18,190 nt of DNA, taken from the NCBI GenBank assembly GCA_030620455.1, contig JAUXEQ010000007.1:1-18190 (forward strand). Direction: 5' to 3'. Source of the DNA: a bacterium (lineage in GTDB: Bacteria > UBP14 > UBA6098 > B30-G16). The translations under genes and the position numbers were made by a program. A model generated the notes under the pieces. It ran no database searches and was not told the DNA's origin. It worked only from the letters and a program-made list of their open reading frames with translations. Below, piece by piece: positions 7,206-14,880 of the stretch; the stretch's first letter is position 1; each line of letters starts with the position of its first letter.

Positions 7206-7937
7206 ATGAGGGTTAATCCGGTGAAAATTTTATGGAGAGCATGTGAAATAATTTTATCCTTGGCTCTTTTAACTATTCTGCTACCGTTCTTTGCAATAGC
7301 GGTACTGATAGTTCAGTTGGATTCTCCCGGACCTGTGATTTTCAAGCAGAAACGTGTCGGAAGGGACGGGAATTCATTCACTCTCTACAAGCTTCGCAGT
7401 ATGAAAAAGGGAGCTAACGGTCATTTTCCTTCACACACTCAGATTAACGACCCACGGTTCTCACGAATTTCCCATCTCGTGCGTGCCACATGTGTCGACG
7501 AGGTTCCACAGCTTTGGAATATTATTAAAGGAGATATGAGCTTAATTGGACCGCGACCGGAACTCCCTAAAATCGTTCAAACTTATAATCTCGAACAACT
7601 TAGAATTCTCAGATTCAAACCGGGATTGTTTGGTATTTCGCAGCTGGCTTTTCGTGAGGGGATCGACTATAATAAAAAAATAGCCCTGGAGAATAGGTAT
7701 TATCATAAGAGAACATTTTTTCAAGACTCACTGGTTTTACTTTTTACGCTCTTTGTTTTAGTTGAGCACAGTGTGAGTAAGTTCATTCCGTTCATACCCA
7801 AGAAATCAGAATTTACTGATACATTTTGGCTTACTGCAATTATGGGAAAAAACGGTAACGGAAATTACGAATCAACGATAAAGCAATCGGATAGAGCTGA
7901 ATGCAAGGAAAAATCCTCCACAAAAGTTAAAGTTTAA
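7206..7937 (+). CDS. Bacterial sugar transferase (priming phosphoglycosyl transferase)
   Basis: This is a monotopic membrane enzyme of the WcaJ/RfbP/PglC sugar-transferase family, which moves a sugar phosphate from a nucleotide sugar to undecaprenyl phosphate to start a surface polysaccharide or glycan. With the ATG at 7206 it has 243 residues. A hydrophobic re-entrant helix (about 9-38) leads into the family signature Leu-Asp-Ser-Pro-Gly-Pro (38-43). Then come Lys-Leu-Arg-Ser-Met (62-66), the catalytic Asp-Glu pair in Val-Asp-Glu-Val-Pro-Gln-Leu-Trp-Asn (97-105) and Gly-Pro-Arg-Pro-Glu (115-119). The start is uncertain: an in-frame TTG at 7170 would add 12 residues, and a GTG at 7221 has a GAGGG upstream. 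The C-terminal 40 residues are hydrophilic and unusual. No glycosyltransferase, Wzx or Wzy is adjacent, so its glycan is unknown. Confidence 0.9.
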   Translation: MRVNPVKILWRACEIILSLALLTILLPFFAIAVLIVQLDSPGPVIFKQKRVGRDGNSFTLYKLRSMKKGANGHFPSHTQINDPRFSRISHLVRATCVDEVPQLWNIIKGDMSLIGPRPELPKIVQTYNLEQLRILRFKPGLFGISQLAFREGIDYNKKIALENRYYHKRTFFQDSLVLLFTLFVLVEHSVSKFIPFIPKKSEFTDTFWLTAIMGKNGNGNYESTIKQSDRAECKEKSSTKVKV

Positions 7938-7969
7938 ATTGGTAAGCCCACCAAAATTTTGAAGCAACA

Positions 7970-10126
7970 ATGGAAAGTCAGCTTTGGCAAATAGTTTTCA
8001 GAGACCCTAACAAATTAGCACTTATAATTGCACTTATAATTGGCGCTGTAGGTGCTTTTCTTGTGTATAGATCCACTAATCCGGACACACCTCGTGCGAG
8101 AAGAATTGCTATGGCAATTTTGCGATTCATTGCTGTCGCGGTAATAATTTTTTCATTAGCCGATCCAGTTATCAGAGCGATCAGAAACAGGGAGATCACA
8201 CCCTCGGTTGTGTTACTTGTGGACAACTCGCAAAGTATGAGCATTGTGGATAATACGGGAGATAGATCGGTAAAAGTCTCGGAAATTATCTCATCGAAGG
8301 TTTTGAAAAATATTTCAGAAAAATATCCTATTCATAAATTTTTATTCAGCGATTCTTTGTATAAATGGAAAGAACCCGATTTTTCTGGTCAGATTACATC
8401 TATGGGAATTGCTCTATCCGAATTACTCGACACTGCAGAGAAGTTAGAAATAGGCGCTGTGCTTATTCTCTCGGACGGGCAAAACAACATAGGAGTCGAT
8501 CCTGAAATTGTGGCAATGAGTTTTCCATTCCCAATTCACACAATCGGAATCGGGGATCCAAATCCTATGCCCGATGCCATGGTTTCCGAAATTGTCGCCA
8601 ATCCAGTTGCGTATGTTGGAGAAGAGCTTACTGTGTTTGCTAATATTAGGGGCTGGAGACTTGGTGGAACGCAGGTTAATGCACAACTTATAGAAAGTGG
8701 AAAAATGATAGGTTCCCAGCAGATAGAACTTCCTAATGAAGGGCAAGTTGTAACATGCAAATACAAAATCGAACCGAAGAAACCCGGAACGAAATATTAC
8801 ACAATAAGAATTCCTATTCTCCAAAACGAGGTGCTTAAAAACAACAATGAGAAATCCGTAGCAATAAAAGTTTTGCCTTCCCGAAAGGAGGTATTGATAG
8901 CTTGCGATTATCTCTCATGGGACGTAACATTTTGGAAACGAGCTATTGAGCGCGATCCCAACATTAAAACCTCATTGTTTGTAAAACAAGGCGTGGGTCA
9001 GTATAATCTCAGAAGAATGCCCTCGCGAAAAGAGGATCTCCAACACTATGCTCTAATCGTTTTAATTAATTCAGCCGAAATTCTAACCGGCGACATAACA
9101 AAAAGGCTTGCGGAATATGTCCACTCCGGTGGATCTATACTTCTCATTGGCAGTGAGAATTCGTTTAGAGGTGGTCCCGGAATTAGAGAATTCATAGGCA
9201 TTTTGCCTGTTAATCTTAATTTATCCCGAGGATTCGTTTTTATGGATATTCCAGTTAGTTCCGGACCGGATGCTTTAACTCACCCCATAACTTCCATAGA
9301 AGGATTTGCACGAGAAGTATCGAGTCTGCCACCTCTTAAGGGCATGTTTTTTTCCGCACCCAAAGAGAACTCAAAAATTCTGATGGTCGGAAAAACCGCT
9401 GATGGAATAGATTTGCCCATTTTAGCAGTCTCTGAGATAGAGTTAGGGAGAAGCGCTATAATAACAGGATCTCCGACTTGGAAATGGGGATTTTTGCCCT
9501 TCGCTTACGGTAGAGACGATCGTATTTTCAGGAATCTCTCGAGGAATTTGATTCAGTATTTGCTTGCAAAGGAAAAGATTGATCGTTTCGCTATAATACC
9601 CGGAAAGAAAGTTTATTCGAGCGGCGAACCTGTGTATATTTCCGCAGCATTAAGAGATGAAAGTAATAAACCGGTTTCTGGCGCTATCGTTAATATCAAC
9701 GTATCATTAAAAGATTCAGTCGACGATGAAGGCTTTGATTTCGAGCTTTCGGAAGTTGGGGAAGGCGTTTATGAAGCCAGTATTCCGTCTCTCGCACCAG
9801 GGATTTACGATATTAATGGAACTGCACAAGTAGAGAGCAAGTCATTAGGAAAGGCGAAGAGTTCCTTGGTAGTTGAAAGATTCAAGCTTGAATTCGCGAG
9901 AACAAACCAAGATGATGCTCTTTTGAAAATTATATCACAGCAAACAGCCGGAAAATACATTCTATCAGATTCAATTTACAAACTGCTCGATATAATAAAA
10001 ATTAAAAATAAAATCCGCACAGAGTCATCCGAACATGAGCTATGGAGTTGGCCTATCCTTTTATTTATAGTAATTATCGCACTTGGATTGGAATGGATAT
10101 TAAGAAAAAAATCTAACCTTTTGTAA
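7970..10126 (+). CDS. Membrane-anchored VWA-domain protein with glutamine-amidotransferase-like middle domain
   Basis: A 718-residue protein with two N-terminal membrane helices (about 15-33 and 46-64) and one at the C-terminus (about 694-711), placing the bulk in the periplasm. A von Willebrand factor A domain (about 78-200) keeps its metal-ion site: Asp85-x-Ser87-x-Ser89 in Asp-Asn-Ser-Gln-Ser-Met, Thr143/Ser144, and Asp169 in Leu-Ser-Asp-Gly. Next is a beta-rich Ig-like part (about 205-300), then a region (about 300-440) with Gly-Gly-Ser-Ile-Leu-Leu-Ile-Gly that resembles the class I glutamine-amidotransferase-like fold of large VWA membrane proteins. A second beta-rich domain follows (about 545-640). 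Such proteins are common in Bacteroidetes, Planctomycetes and relatives, often near MoxR ATPases, and have no settled function. No MoxR or BatA partner is present here. The ATG lacks a clear ribosome site; translation may depend on the gene before it, 32 bases upstream. Confidence 0.85.
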   Translation: MESQLWQIVFRDPNKLALIIALIIGAVGAFLVYRSTNPDTPRARRIAMAILRFIAVAVIIFSLADPVIRAIRNREITPSVVLLVDNSQSMSIVDNTGDRSVKVSEIISSKVLKNISEKYPIHKFLFSDSLYKWKEPDFSGQITSMGIALSELLDTAEKLEIGAVLILSDGQNNIGVDPEIVAMSFPFPIHTIGIGDPNPMPDAMVSEIVANPVAYVGEELTVFANIRGWRLGGTQVNAQLIESGKMIGSQQIELPNEGQVVTCKYKIEPKKPGTKYYTIRIPILQNEVLKNNNEKSVAIKVLPSRKEVLIACDYLSWDVTFWKRAIERDPNIKTSLFVKQGVGQYNLRRMPSRKEDLQHYALIVLINSAEILTGDITKRLAEYVHSGGSILLIGSENSFRGGPGIREFIGILPVNLNLSRGFVFMDIPVSSGPDALTHPITSIEGFAREVSSLPPLKGMFFSAPKENSKILMVGKTADGIDLPILAVSEIELGRSAIITGSPTWKWGFLPFAYGRDDRIFRNLSRNLIQYLLAKEKIDRFAIIPGKKVYSSGEPVYISAALRDESNKPVSGAIVNINVSLKDSVDDEGFDFELSEVGEGVYEASIPSLAPGIYDINGTAQVESKSLGKAKSSLVVERFKLEFARTNQDDALLKIISQQTAGKYILSDSIYKLLDIIKIKNKIRTESSEHELWSWPILLFIVIIALGLEWILRKKSNLL

Positions 10127-10202
10127 GTTAAAATAATCCAAATAGTTCTAAAAATTTTCAAATACATTACAAGTATTATTTAGTTGCACAAGCTATTATG
10201 AC

Positions 10203-10231
10203 TTGACTGTTTATTAGTTTATGTCTATACT
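10203..10231 (+). promoter_or_regulatory. Promoter of the DUF1573 gene
   Basis: TTGACT (10203-10208) and TATACT (10226-10231) are separated by 17 bases, each box one mismatch from consensus. This is the best promoter match in the window. It predicts a leader of about 20 bases before the ATG at 10258, with the ribosome site AGGAGGG inside it. Confidence 0.6.
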
Positions 10232-10257
10232 TTATTTGCATATATGCAGGAGGGAAG

Positions 10258-10965
10258 ATGAAAAAGTACGTTTACTTTTTATCTACTTTGATTTTTTGTG
10301 TCCTGTTGGTTGCGCAGGGCAATTCCCCCAAGATTTATATAGGTAAACCAGTATTCAATTTCGGTTATGTACTCGAGGGTACATTTATGGTTCATAAATT
10401 CCGAGTGCAGAACAAAGGCGGAAAACCTCTTCATATAAAGAAAATTCGCACCACATGCGCATGTACTAATGCTCCAATAAAGAATAAAATAATTCAACCC
10501 GGGTCAGAAACGACTGTTTCATTGTTTTTCAATAGTTCTAGATATTTTCATAGGGTCGCCAAAGCTGCCATTATTTCATCGGATGATCCAAGAGCGCCTT
10601 CCGAAAAGATTACCATTATTGCTCATATGGACACCACGAGACCAAGAGTTATTACGCCAGACCCATGGACAATCAAATTAGGCTTTGGTAAAAATATTCC
10701 TAGGACAGGTCATGTTACAATTATTAACTCGTCGAATAGTGAAATTAAACTTAGGCTAATCGATTATTTTGATGACATTCTTAAAAAACCCCAGATAACC
10801 AATGAAACTGTGCCACCAAGGCAAAAAACAAAAATTACTGTTACCTTAAGAGACGAAATCACAGGTGTAAAATACATCAAATCGTCCTTTACTGTTGCAG
10901 CATTCGATAAGAAAAATTCTGAATTGACTAGAATCACTATCCCTGTCTGTGGCGGTGGAAGTTAG
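10258..10965 (+). CDS. Exported DUF1573-domain protein
   Basis: A 235-residue protein with a signal peptide (about 1-20: Met-Lys-Lys, hydrophobic core, Val-Ala-Gln). Residues 27-125 form a DUF1573 domain, an Ig-like beta sandwich: Phe-Asn-Phe-Gly near the start, Asn-Lys-Gly-Gly-Lys-Pro-Leu, the conserved Thr-Thr-Cys-Ala-Cys-Thr (Cys67, Cys69) and Ile-x-Pro-Gly. A second, more diverged beta domain (about 133-230) has Phe-Gly near its start and Val-Pro-Pro-Arg-Gln in the place of the Pro-Gly turn, but lacks the Cys-x-Cys. DUF1573 proteins are exported and abundant in FCB bacteria; their function is not established. The start is firm, with AGGAGGG 3 bases before the ATG. The next gene encodes a membrane thiol-transfer protein, which could keep the Cys-x-Cys reduced, though the 337-base gap argues against a shared transcript. 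Confidence 0.88.
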   Translation: MKKYVYFLSTLIFCVLLVAQGNSPKIYIGKPVFNFGYVLEGTFMVHKFRVQNKGGKPLHIKKIRTTCACTNAPIKNKIIQPGSETTVSLFFNSSRYFHRVAKAAIISSDDPRAPSEKITIIAHMDTTRPRVITPDPWTIKLGFGKNIPRTGHVTIINSSNSEIKLRLIDYFDDILKKPQITNETVPPRQKTKITVTLRDEITGVKYIKSSFTVAAFDKKNSELTRITIPVCGGGS

Positions 10966-11302
10966 ACAAATCCTCATTCTTACCTCATATTGAAAACCAA
11001 AAATTAAAAAAAACGTCAAAAGAGAGCACAAACATTAAAATCTCATAAATCACTTTTTTTATTCACCAAAGCAGGACATGTTTGGGCAATATTTCTTGCG
11101 TATGAACTCATATTTTCGAAGTTTTATCGGTAAATTGTACATTTTGAGTGTATAAATGTAAATTTAAGTTTATGGAAATCGAAACTTAGCGAATTCTAAT
11201 AATACTATTTGCGGAAATCGATATTTTAAATAAATTCTATATTTAATTTTTAATAATTAATGCAAATATTAGAAAGATTAAGGGAATTTTATTTCTTTTA
11301 AT
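10966..11302. other. 337-base AT-rich intergenic region, no feature recognised
   Basis: I see no supported gene, tRNA, riboswitch or strong hairpin. The DNA is very AT-rich with stops in all frames; the longest open stretches are about 20-25 codons without ribosome sites. Two short similar segments (GGAAATCGAAA near 11174 and GGAAATCGATA near 11214) are the only internal repeat noticed. It presumably holds the promoter of the next gene, but no clear -35/-10 pair stands out. Confidence 0.6.
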
Positions 11303-12886
11303 ATGAGTTGTCTTCTTAGAAAAATTCTATTTATAGGTCTCTTCTCCTTGTTTGCCTTTAATGCTTTTGGGCTTACAGTGGAAATATATTATTCACCAAC
11401 CTGTGAGGAATGCCACGAAATTATGAAAAATTTAATCCCCGACCTTATAGAAAAATACAAGGGGAAAGTTGTCCTGGACTCATTCGATATAGATGGCTCC
11501 GACCAAAATCTTGAATATCTGATGGAAAGAGAGAAGGAAGTTGGCAACGAAGGCAATACACCTCCTATTATTTTCGTGAACAAAATACTTCTTGTCGGGC
11601 AAACTCGAATTAGAGAAGAACTCGATAAAGTTATTCGAAACGAATTAGAAAAGGAACCTATAAAAAAACCGATTGAACCAAAACCCTCACCACCAGAGAC
11701 CTTAAAAGTACCCGAGGACACAGTGTCCGTTCACAAAACGCTTATTATCCCTGAAGTCGCTCCACCGGAGACAATATTTGCCGCATTTTTCAGCGAAAAA
11801 GGTTGTAATCACTGCGATAGGATTTACTTCGATTTGAGATATCTGGCGAGAAATTATCCCTCACCAAAGAGAGATGTAGCCTTTAAATTTAGGATTTTTG
11901 AGATTGAGAACTCGGAAAGCAAGCTCCTTTGTGAGGTACTATGCGAGAGAATGAACGTTCCAGAAAAGCACCGCCTTGTCACACCCTCTGTGTTTATTAA
12001 TGGAATAGCGATGGTCCCCGGATATTATCCTCCGACATTTAACAGGCTGGATTCTATTATCAATAATTTGAAGAACGGCAATGTAAAACTGTGGGATGAG
12101 ATTGCAGATTCAGAACTGGTTGCCGCAGATAGAAGAATTGCGAGAAGATTCTCAAAGTTTCACGTAGCTCCGATTTTTGCCGCTGGTTTGTTGGATGGAA
12201 TTAATCCGTGTGCTTTTGGTGCACTGATATTCTTAATCACTTTTTTGACATTGGTACAGCGAAAGAAAACTGAAATACTGCTTGTAGGAATAATTTTTAC
12301 CACCACTGTCTTCGTGACATACTATCTTGTTGGCATTGGATTTTTAAGTTTCCTTACGTCGATACCGTTTTTCAAAGTAATTGCGAGATGGGTTTATCTT
12401 GCAACAGCTTTGATCGCAATCACACTGGGAGTTTTCTCATTTATAGACTTTATAAAAGCGAGTAAGGGGAAACTGAGTGAAATGACTCTGCAACTACCAA
12501 GCAAATTAAGAAAGAAAATTCACAAAGTAATAATCGCTAAGAATGAACCGAGAAAAAAAAGGAATATTATTATTGCATCGGCAGTTACTGGCTTCTTAGT
12601 CAGCCTCCTGGAACTGGCATGCACCGGTCAGGTTTACCTTCCCACAATCCTATATGTTATGGGAGTTCCGGGCTTAAGATTGAAAGCATATTTATACCTT
12701 TTGCTATATAATCTCATGTTTGTCGTCCCCCTTATTGTTATTTTCTTAATATCGTATTTAGGAACATCTTCTGAGCAGTTGAATCTGTTCCTAAAACGCA
12801 AAACAGCGTTAATAAAACTCCTCACTGCTATAATGTTTTTTGGTTTATCAGGTTTCCTATTGTATTCTCTATTTCCCAGTTATTAA
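11303..12886 (+). CDS. CcdA/DsbD-like transmembrane thiol transporter with two N-terminal thioredoxin-like domains
   Basis: A 527-residue protein for moving reducing power across the inner membrane. After a signal sequence (about 5-23), a first thioredoxin/glutaredoxin-like domain (about 24-113) has Cys34-x-x-Cys37 and a Thr-Pro-Pro turn (cis-Pro region, 86-88). A Pro/Lys-rich linker (115-150) leads to a second one (about 155-258) with Cys168-Asn-His-Cys171 and Thr-Pro at 227-228, plus an extra Cys210/Cys214 pair. The membrane part (about 288-525) has six or so helices and one Cys in each half, Cys303 in Asn-Pro-Cys-Ala-Phe and Cys440 in Leu-Ala-Cys-Thr-Gly, matching the reactive pair of CcdA/DsbD. 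DsbD proper carries its thioredoxin domain at the C-terminus and an Ig-like domain first, so the order here is different. Targets could include cytochrome c apoproteins or envelope cysteine proteins. The start lacks a good ribosome site. Confidence 0.85.
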   Translation: MSCLLRKILFIGLFSLFAFNAFGLTVEIYYSPTCEECHEIMKNLIPDLIEKYKGKVVLDSFDIDGSDQNLEYLMEREKEVGNEGNTPPIIFVNKILLVGQTRIREELDKVIRNELEKEPIKKPIEPKPSPPETLKVPEDTVSVHKTLIIPEVAPPETIFAAFFSEKGCNHCDRIYFDLRYLARNYPSPKRDVAFKFRIFEIENSESKLLCEVLCERMNVPEKHRLVTPSVFINGIAMVPGYYPPTFNRLDSIINNLKNGNVKLWDEIADSELVAADRRIARRFSKFHVAPIFAAGLLDGINPCAFGALIFLITFLTLVQRKKTEILLVGIIFTTTVFVTYYLVGIGFLSFLTSIPFFKVIARWVYLATALIAITLGVFSFIDFIKASKGKLSEMTLQLPSKLRKKIHKVIIAKNEPRKKRNIIIASAVTGFLVSLLELACTGQVYLPTILYVMGVPGLRLKAYLYLLLYNLMFVVPLIVIFLISYLGTSSEQLNLFLKRKTALIKLLTAIMFFGLSGFLLYSLFPSY

Positions 12887-12922
12887 TTCTCGTAAAATTA
12901 CGCTCCTTATTTCAAAAAAAAA

Positions 12923-12954
12923 TTGCGGTTAAAAATCGCAAAAAATATTTTTTT
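12923..12954 (+). terminator. Possible weak rho-independent terminator after the thiol transporter
   Basis: TTGCG (12923-12927) and CGCAA (12937-12941) can pair around a 9-base loop, followed by an A stretch and a run of seven T (12948-12954). The stem is short and the T-run does not follow it directly, so this is weak. It lies in the only gap between this gene and the pil operon. Confidence 0.25.
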
Positions 12955-12996
12955 GCAAAAAAAAAGCAATATATTCTCTAAAATTAAAGTTTTCAT

Positions 12997-13025
12997 TTGA
13001 CAAATTGGTTTAAGCGTTATATCTA
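12997..13025 (+). promoter_or_regulatory. Putative promoter of the pil operon
   Basis: A perfect TTGACA (12997-13002) is followed after 17 bases by TATCTA (13020-13025); an overlapping TATATC at 15 bases is an alternative. Transcription would begin about 25-30 bases before the GTG start of pilM, leaving room for its GGAGG site. Confidence 0.45.
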
Positions 13026-13058
13026 TTTTCATAGGAACAAAGGAGTTGGAGGTTCGAT

Positions 13059-14141
13059 GTGGCTGGCATGCTTGGTTTAAAGAAAAAGGGAAACAAGCTC
13101 GCAGGTCTTGATATTGGTAGTTTTTTCCTGAAGCTTGTTATACTTGAAATTGATGAAAAAGGCGGATTGCATCTTGTTGCCGCAGGGAAACGACCGTTAA
13201 ATCCAGGGCAAATTGTTGAGAAAGAAATTAGAGATCATGAAGGCTTGGTTTATTCAATTCAGTCCTTAGTCGAGGAACTCGACCCTAAACTTAGCGAGGT
13301 AGTTATTGCAGTTTCTGGACATAAGGTTTTGGTCGATAGAGTAGAGCTAAGTGAGCCTGGTGGAAAAGGTAAAAGATATAATCTTCTTAAAGATAAAATA
13401 ATTATAGAAACTGGACAGAGAATACCTTCCGGTGTCGATAGTGTTCAAGTCGATTTTGTTGAACTGGATTCTGACGGGAAAAAGGTGATTTTATTACTGG
13501 TCGCTGCGAGAAGAGAACTCGTCGATGATTACGTGAGTCTGGCTGTCGATGCCGGTGTTGTACCAACAATCGTAGGCTTAGAAGCCTTTTCAGTTTTTGA
13601 TATTTTCGAGCATAATTACGATATTAGCCCGGATATTGGTTTGGCTTTAGCGGATATAGGGCATTCAACTACTAATGTGGTGTTTATTCTGGACGGGAAA
13701 GTATACAGCGTGAGAGATATAGCTCACGCATCCAAGAATGTTTGGAGCAGATTACAAAGTGAACTTAAGCTCACTGCGGATGATCTTAAAAGATTCATGT
13801 CGACAAAGGAAAAAATGACGGATAATCCAGTTCTTAGACGAGCTATGTATAATGCTGCTGAAGAATTAAGTGCTGGTTTGGGTATGGCGTTCTCTTACTT
13901 CGAGAACATGACTGGTGGTGTTCAAATTAATAAGTTGTATATTTCCGGCGGTGGTGTTGGAATTCCTCATCTTGTAGATTCTCTGAGTAGCAGGCTTGGT
14001 GTCCCGTGCCTTGTTGTGAATCCATTGGAAAAAATTAGCTATGATCCGTCTATATTGAGTTCGAAGGATGTAGATATTGAAAAGGCTGTGTATAGCGTAG
14101 CATTGGGATTGGCTCTTAGAGGTAGGGAGAAATATGCTTAG
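13059..14141 (+). CDS. pilM: Type IV pilus assembly protein PilM
   Basis: PilM is the cytoplasmic actin-like ATP-binding protein of the type IV pilus alignment complex; it binds the N-terminal tail of PilN. At 360 residues it has the usual length. The actin-fold signatures are present: phosphate-1 Gly-Leu-Asp-Ile-Gly-Ser (16-21), phosphate-2 Asp-Ile-Gly-His-Ser-Thr-Thr-Asn (198-205) and the adenosine-site Ile-Ser-Gly-Gly-Gly-Val-Gly (294-300). The SHS2-like subdomain lies between about 85 and 180. I chose the GTG at 13059 because GGAGG stands 6 bases before it. An ATG two bases earlier (13057) is in another frame and stops after seven codons, and the in-frame ATG at 13068 is only three codons further. 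It is the first gene of the pil operon and overlaps pilN by 8 bases, which suggests coupled translation. Confidence 0.96.
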   Translation: MAGMLGLKKKGNKLAGLDIGSFFLKLVILEIDEKGGLHLVAAGKRPLNPGQIVEKEIRDHEGLVYSIQSLVEELDPKLSEVVIAVSGHKVLVDRVELSEPGGKGKRYNLLKDKIIIETGQRIPSGVDSVQVDFVELDSDGKKVILLLVAARRELVDDYVSLAVDAGVVPTIVGLEAFSVFDIFEHNYDISPDIGLALADIGHSTTNVVFILDGKVYSVRDIAHASKNVWSRLQSELKLTADDLKRFMSTKEKMTDNPVLRRAMYNAAEELSAGLGMAFSYFENMTGGVQINKLYISGGGVGIPHLVDSLSSRLGVPCLVVNPLEKISYDPSILSSKDVDIEKAVYSVALGLALRGREKYA

Positions 14142-14817
14142 GATTAACCTTCTACCTCCAGAACTCAGGAAACGTAAAAAGGTCCAAATATTCGATAGGA
14201 CCTTAATTTACGGGATTATCGCTATTATAGCAGAAATTTTACTTCTGTATATGGTTAGTCTTTCCCAGCAGGCTAAGATTAATGAAACCGAAGGTGAAAT
14301 CGGATTTATGCAAGTTGAATTAGCAAAATATAAGGATAAAATTGCTCTAATCGACGAGATAGAAAAAATTAAGGTTGAGCTCAAAACACGTATGGAAGCG
14401 GTTCAGGAACTTGAAAATAAAAGAGCATTTTGGGTGAAAATTCTTTCAAATTATGCACAACTTATTCCAGACTTCTTATGGGTGAATAATATTACAAAAA
14501 CCGGGAGTGACGGTCTTGAAAGCAAAGGTAACAGCTATAATCTCAGATCTATTGCCATTTTTCTGTCGAACTTGATTAATTCCGAGCTTTTTCAGGATGT
14601 AAGTGTTGGTGCAATAACTAAAGGTAAAGGAACCACATATGCATTCACCGTTAATATGACTATCTCGAGCGAATTTCTAACCGAGGACCTTGGCAATTTC
14701 GAAGTTGATTCTGCAGTTGTCAAAGAAAAGAAGGAAATCAAAGGAGGATTTGTCGAATCGACGAGAGAAAAAATGGGGCTCGTTGGTCGAGAGGAAACAA
14801 AGATTATGTTTCAGTAA
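14134..14817 (+). CDS. pilN: Type IV pilus inner-membrane protein PilN
   Basis: A bitopic inner-membrane protein that pairs with PilO in the pilus alignment complex. The N-terminus Met-Leu-Arg-Ile-Asn-Leu-Leu-Pro-Pro-Glu carries the Ile-Asn-Leu-Leu-Pro motif (4-8), which docks in the groove of PilM, and is followed by a basic stretch (11-16). One membrane helix (about 23-43) leads to a periplasmic coiled coil (about 46-100) and a small alpha/beta domain (about 105-190), as in the PilN/GspL-C family. At 227 residues it is somewhat longer than usual because of a charged tail after about 190, rich in Lys and Glu. Its ATG lies inside the last codons of pilM and uses the AGGTAGGGAGA there as a ribosome site. 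Confidence 0.93.
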   Translation: MLRINLLPPELRKRKKVQIFDRTLIYGIIAIIAEILLLYMVSLSQQAKINETEGEIGFMQVELAKYKDKIALIDEIEKIKVELKTRMEAVQELENKRAFWVKILSNYAQLIPDFLWVNNITKTGSDGLESKGNSYNLRSIAIFLSNLINSELFQDVSVGAITKGKGTTYAFTVNMTISSEFLTEDLGNFEVDSAVVKEKKEIKGGFVESTREKMGLVGREETKIMFQ

Positions 14818-14880
14818 TATGAAATTCTCTGTCGAATAAAAAAATTTGGATTTGTTTAGTTTGTTAAAAGAGGTAAAAAC

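Noticed and set aside
11041..11130. Short open stretches on both strands (about 22-25 codons) in the gap before the thiol transporter
   Set aside because: They have no ribosome site and no recognisable motif; such lengths are expected by chance in this DNA.
13057..13080. ATG two bases before the pilM start
   Set aside because: It is in another frame and meets TAA after seven codons; the GTG at 13059 has the GGAGG at proper spacing and opens the PilM frame.
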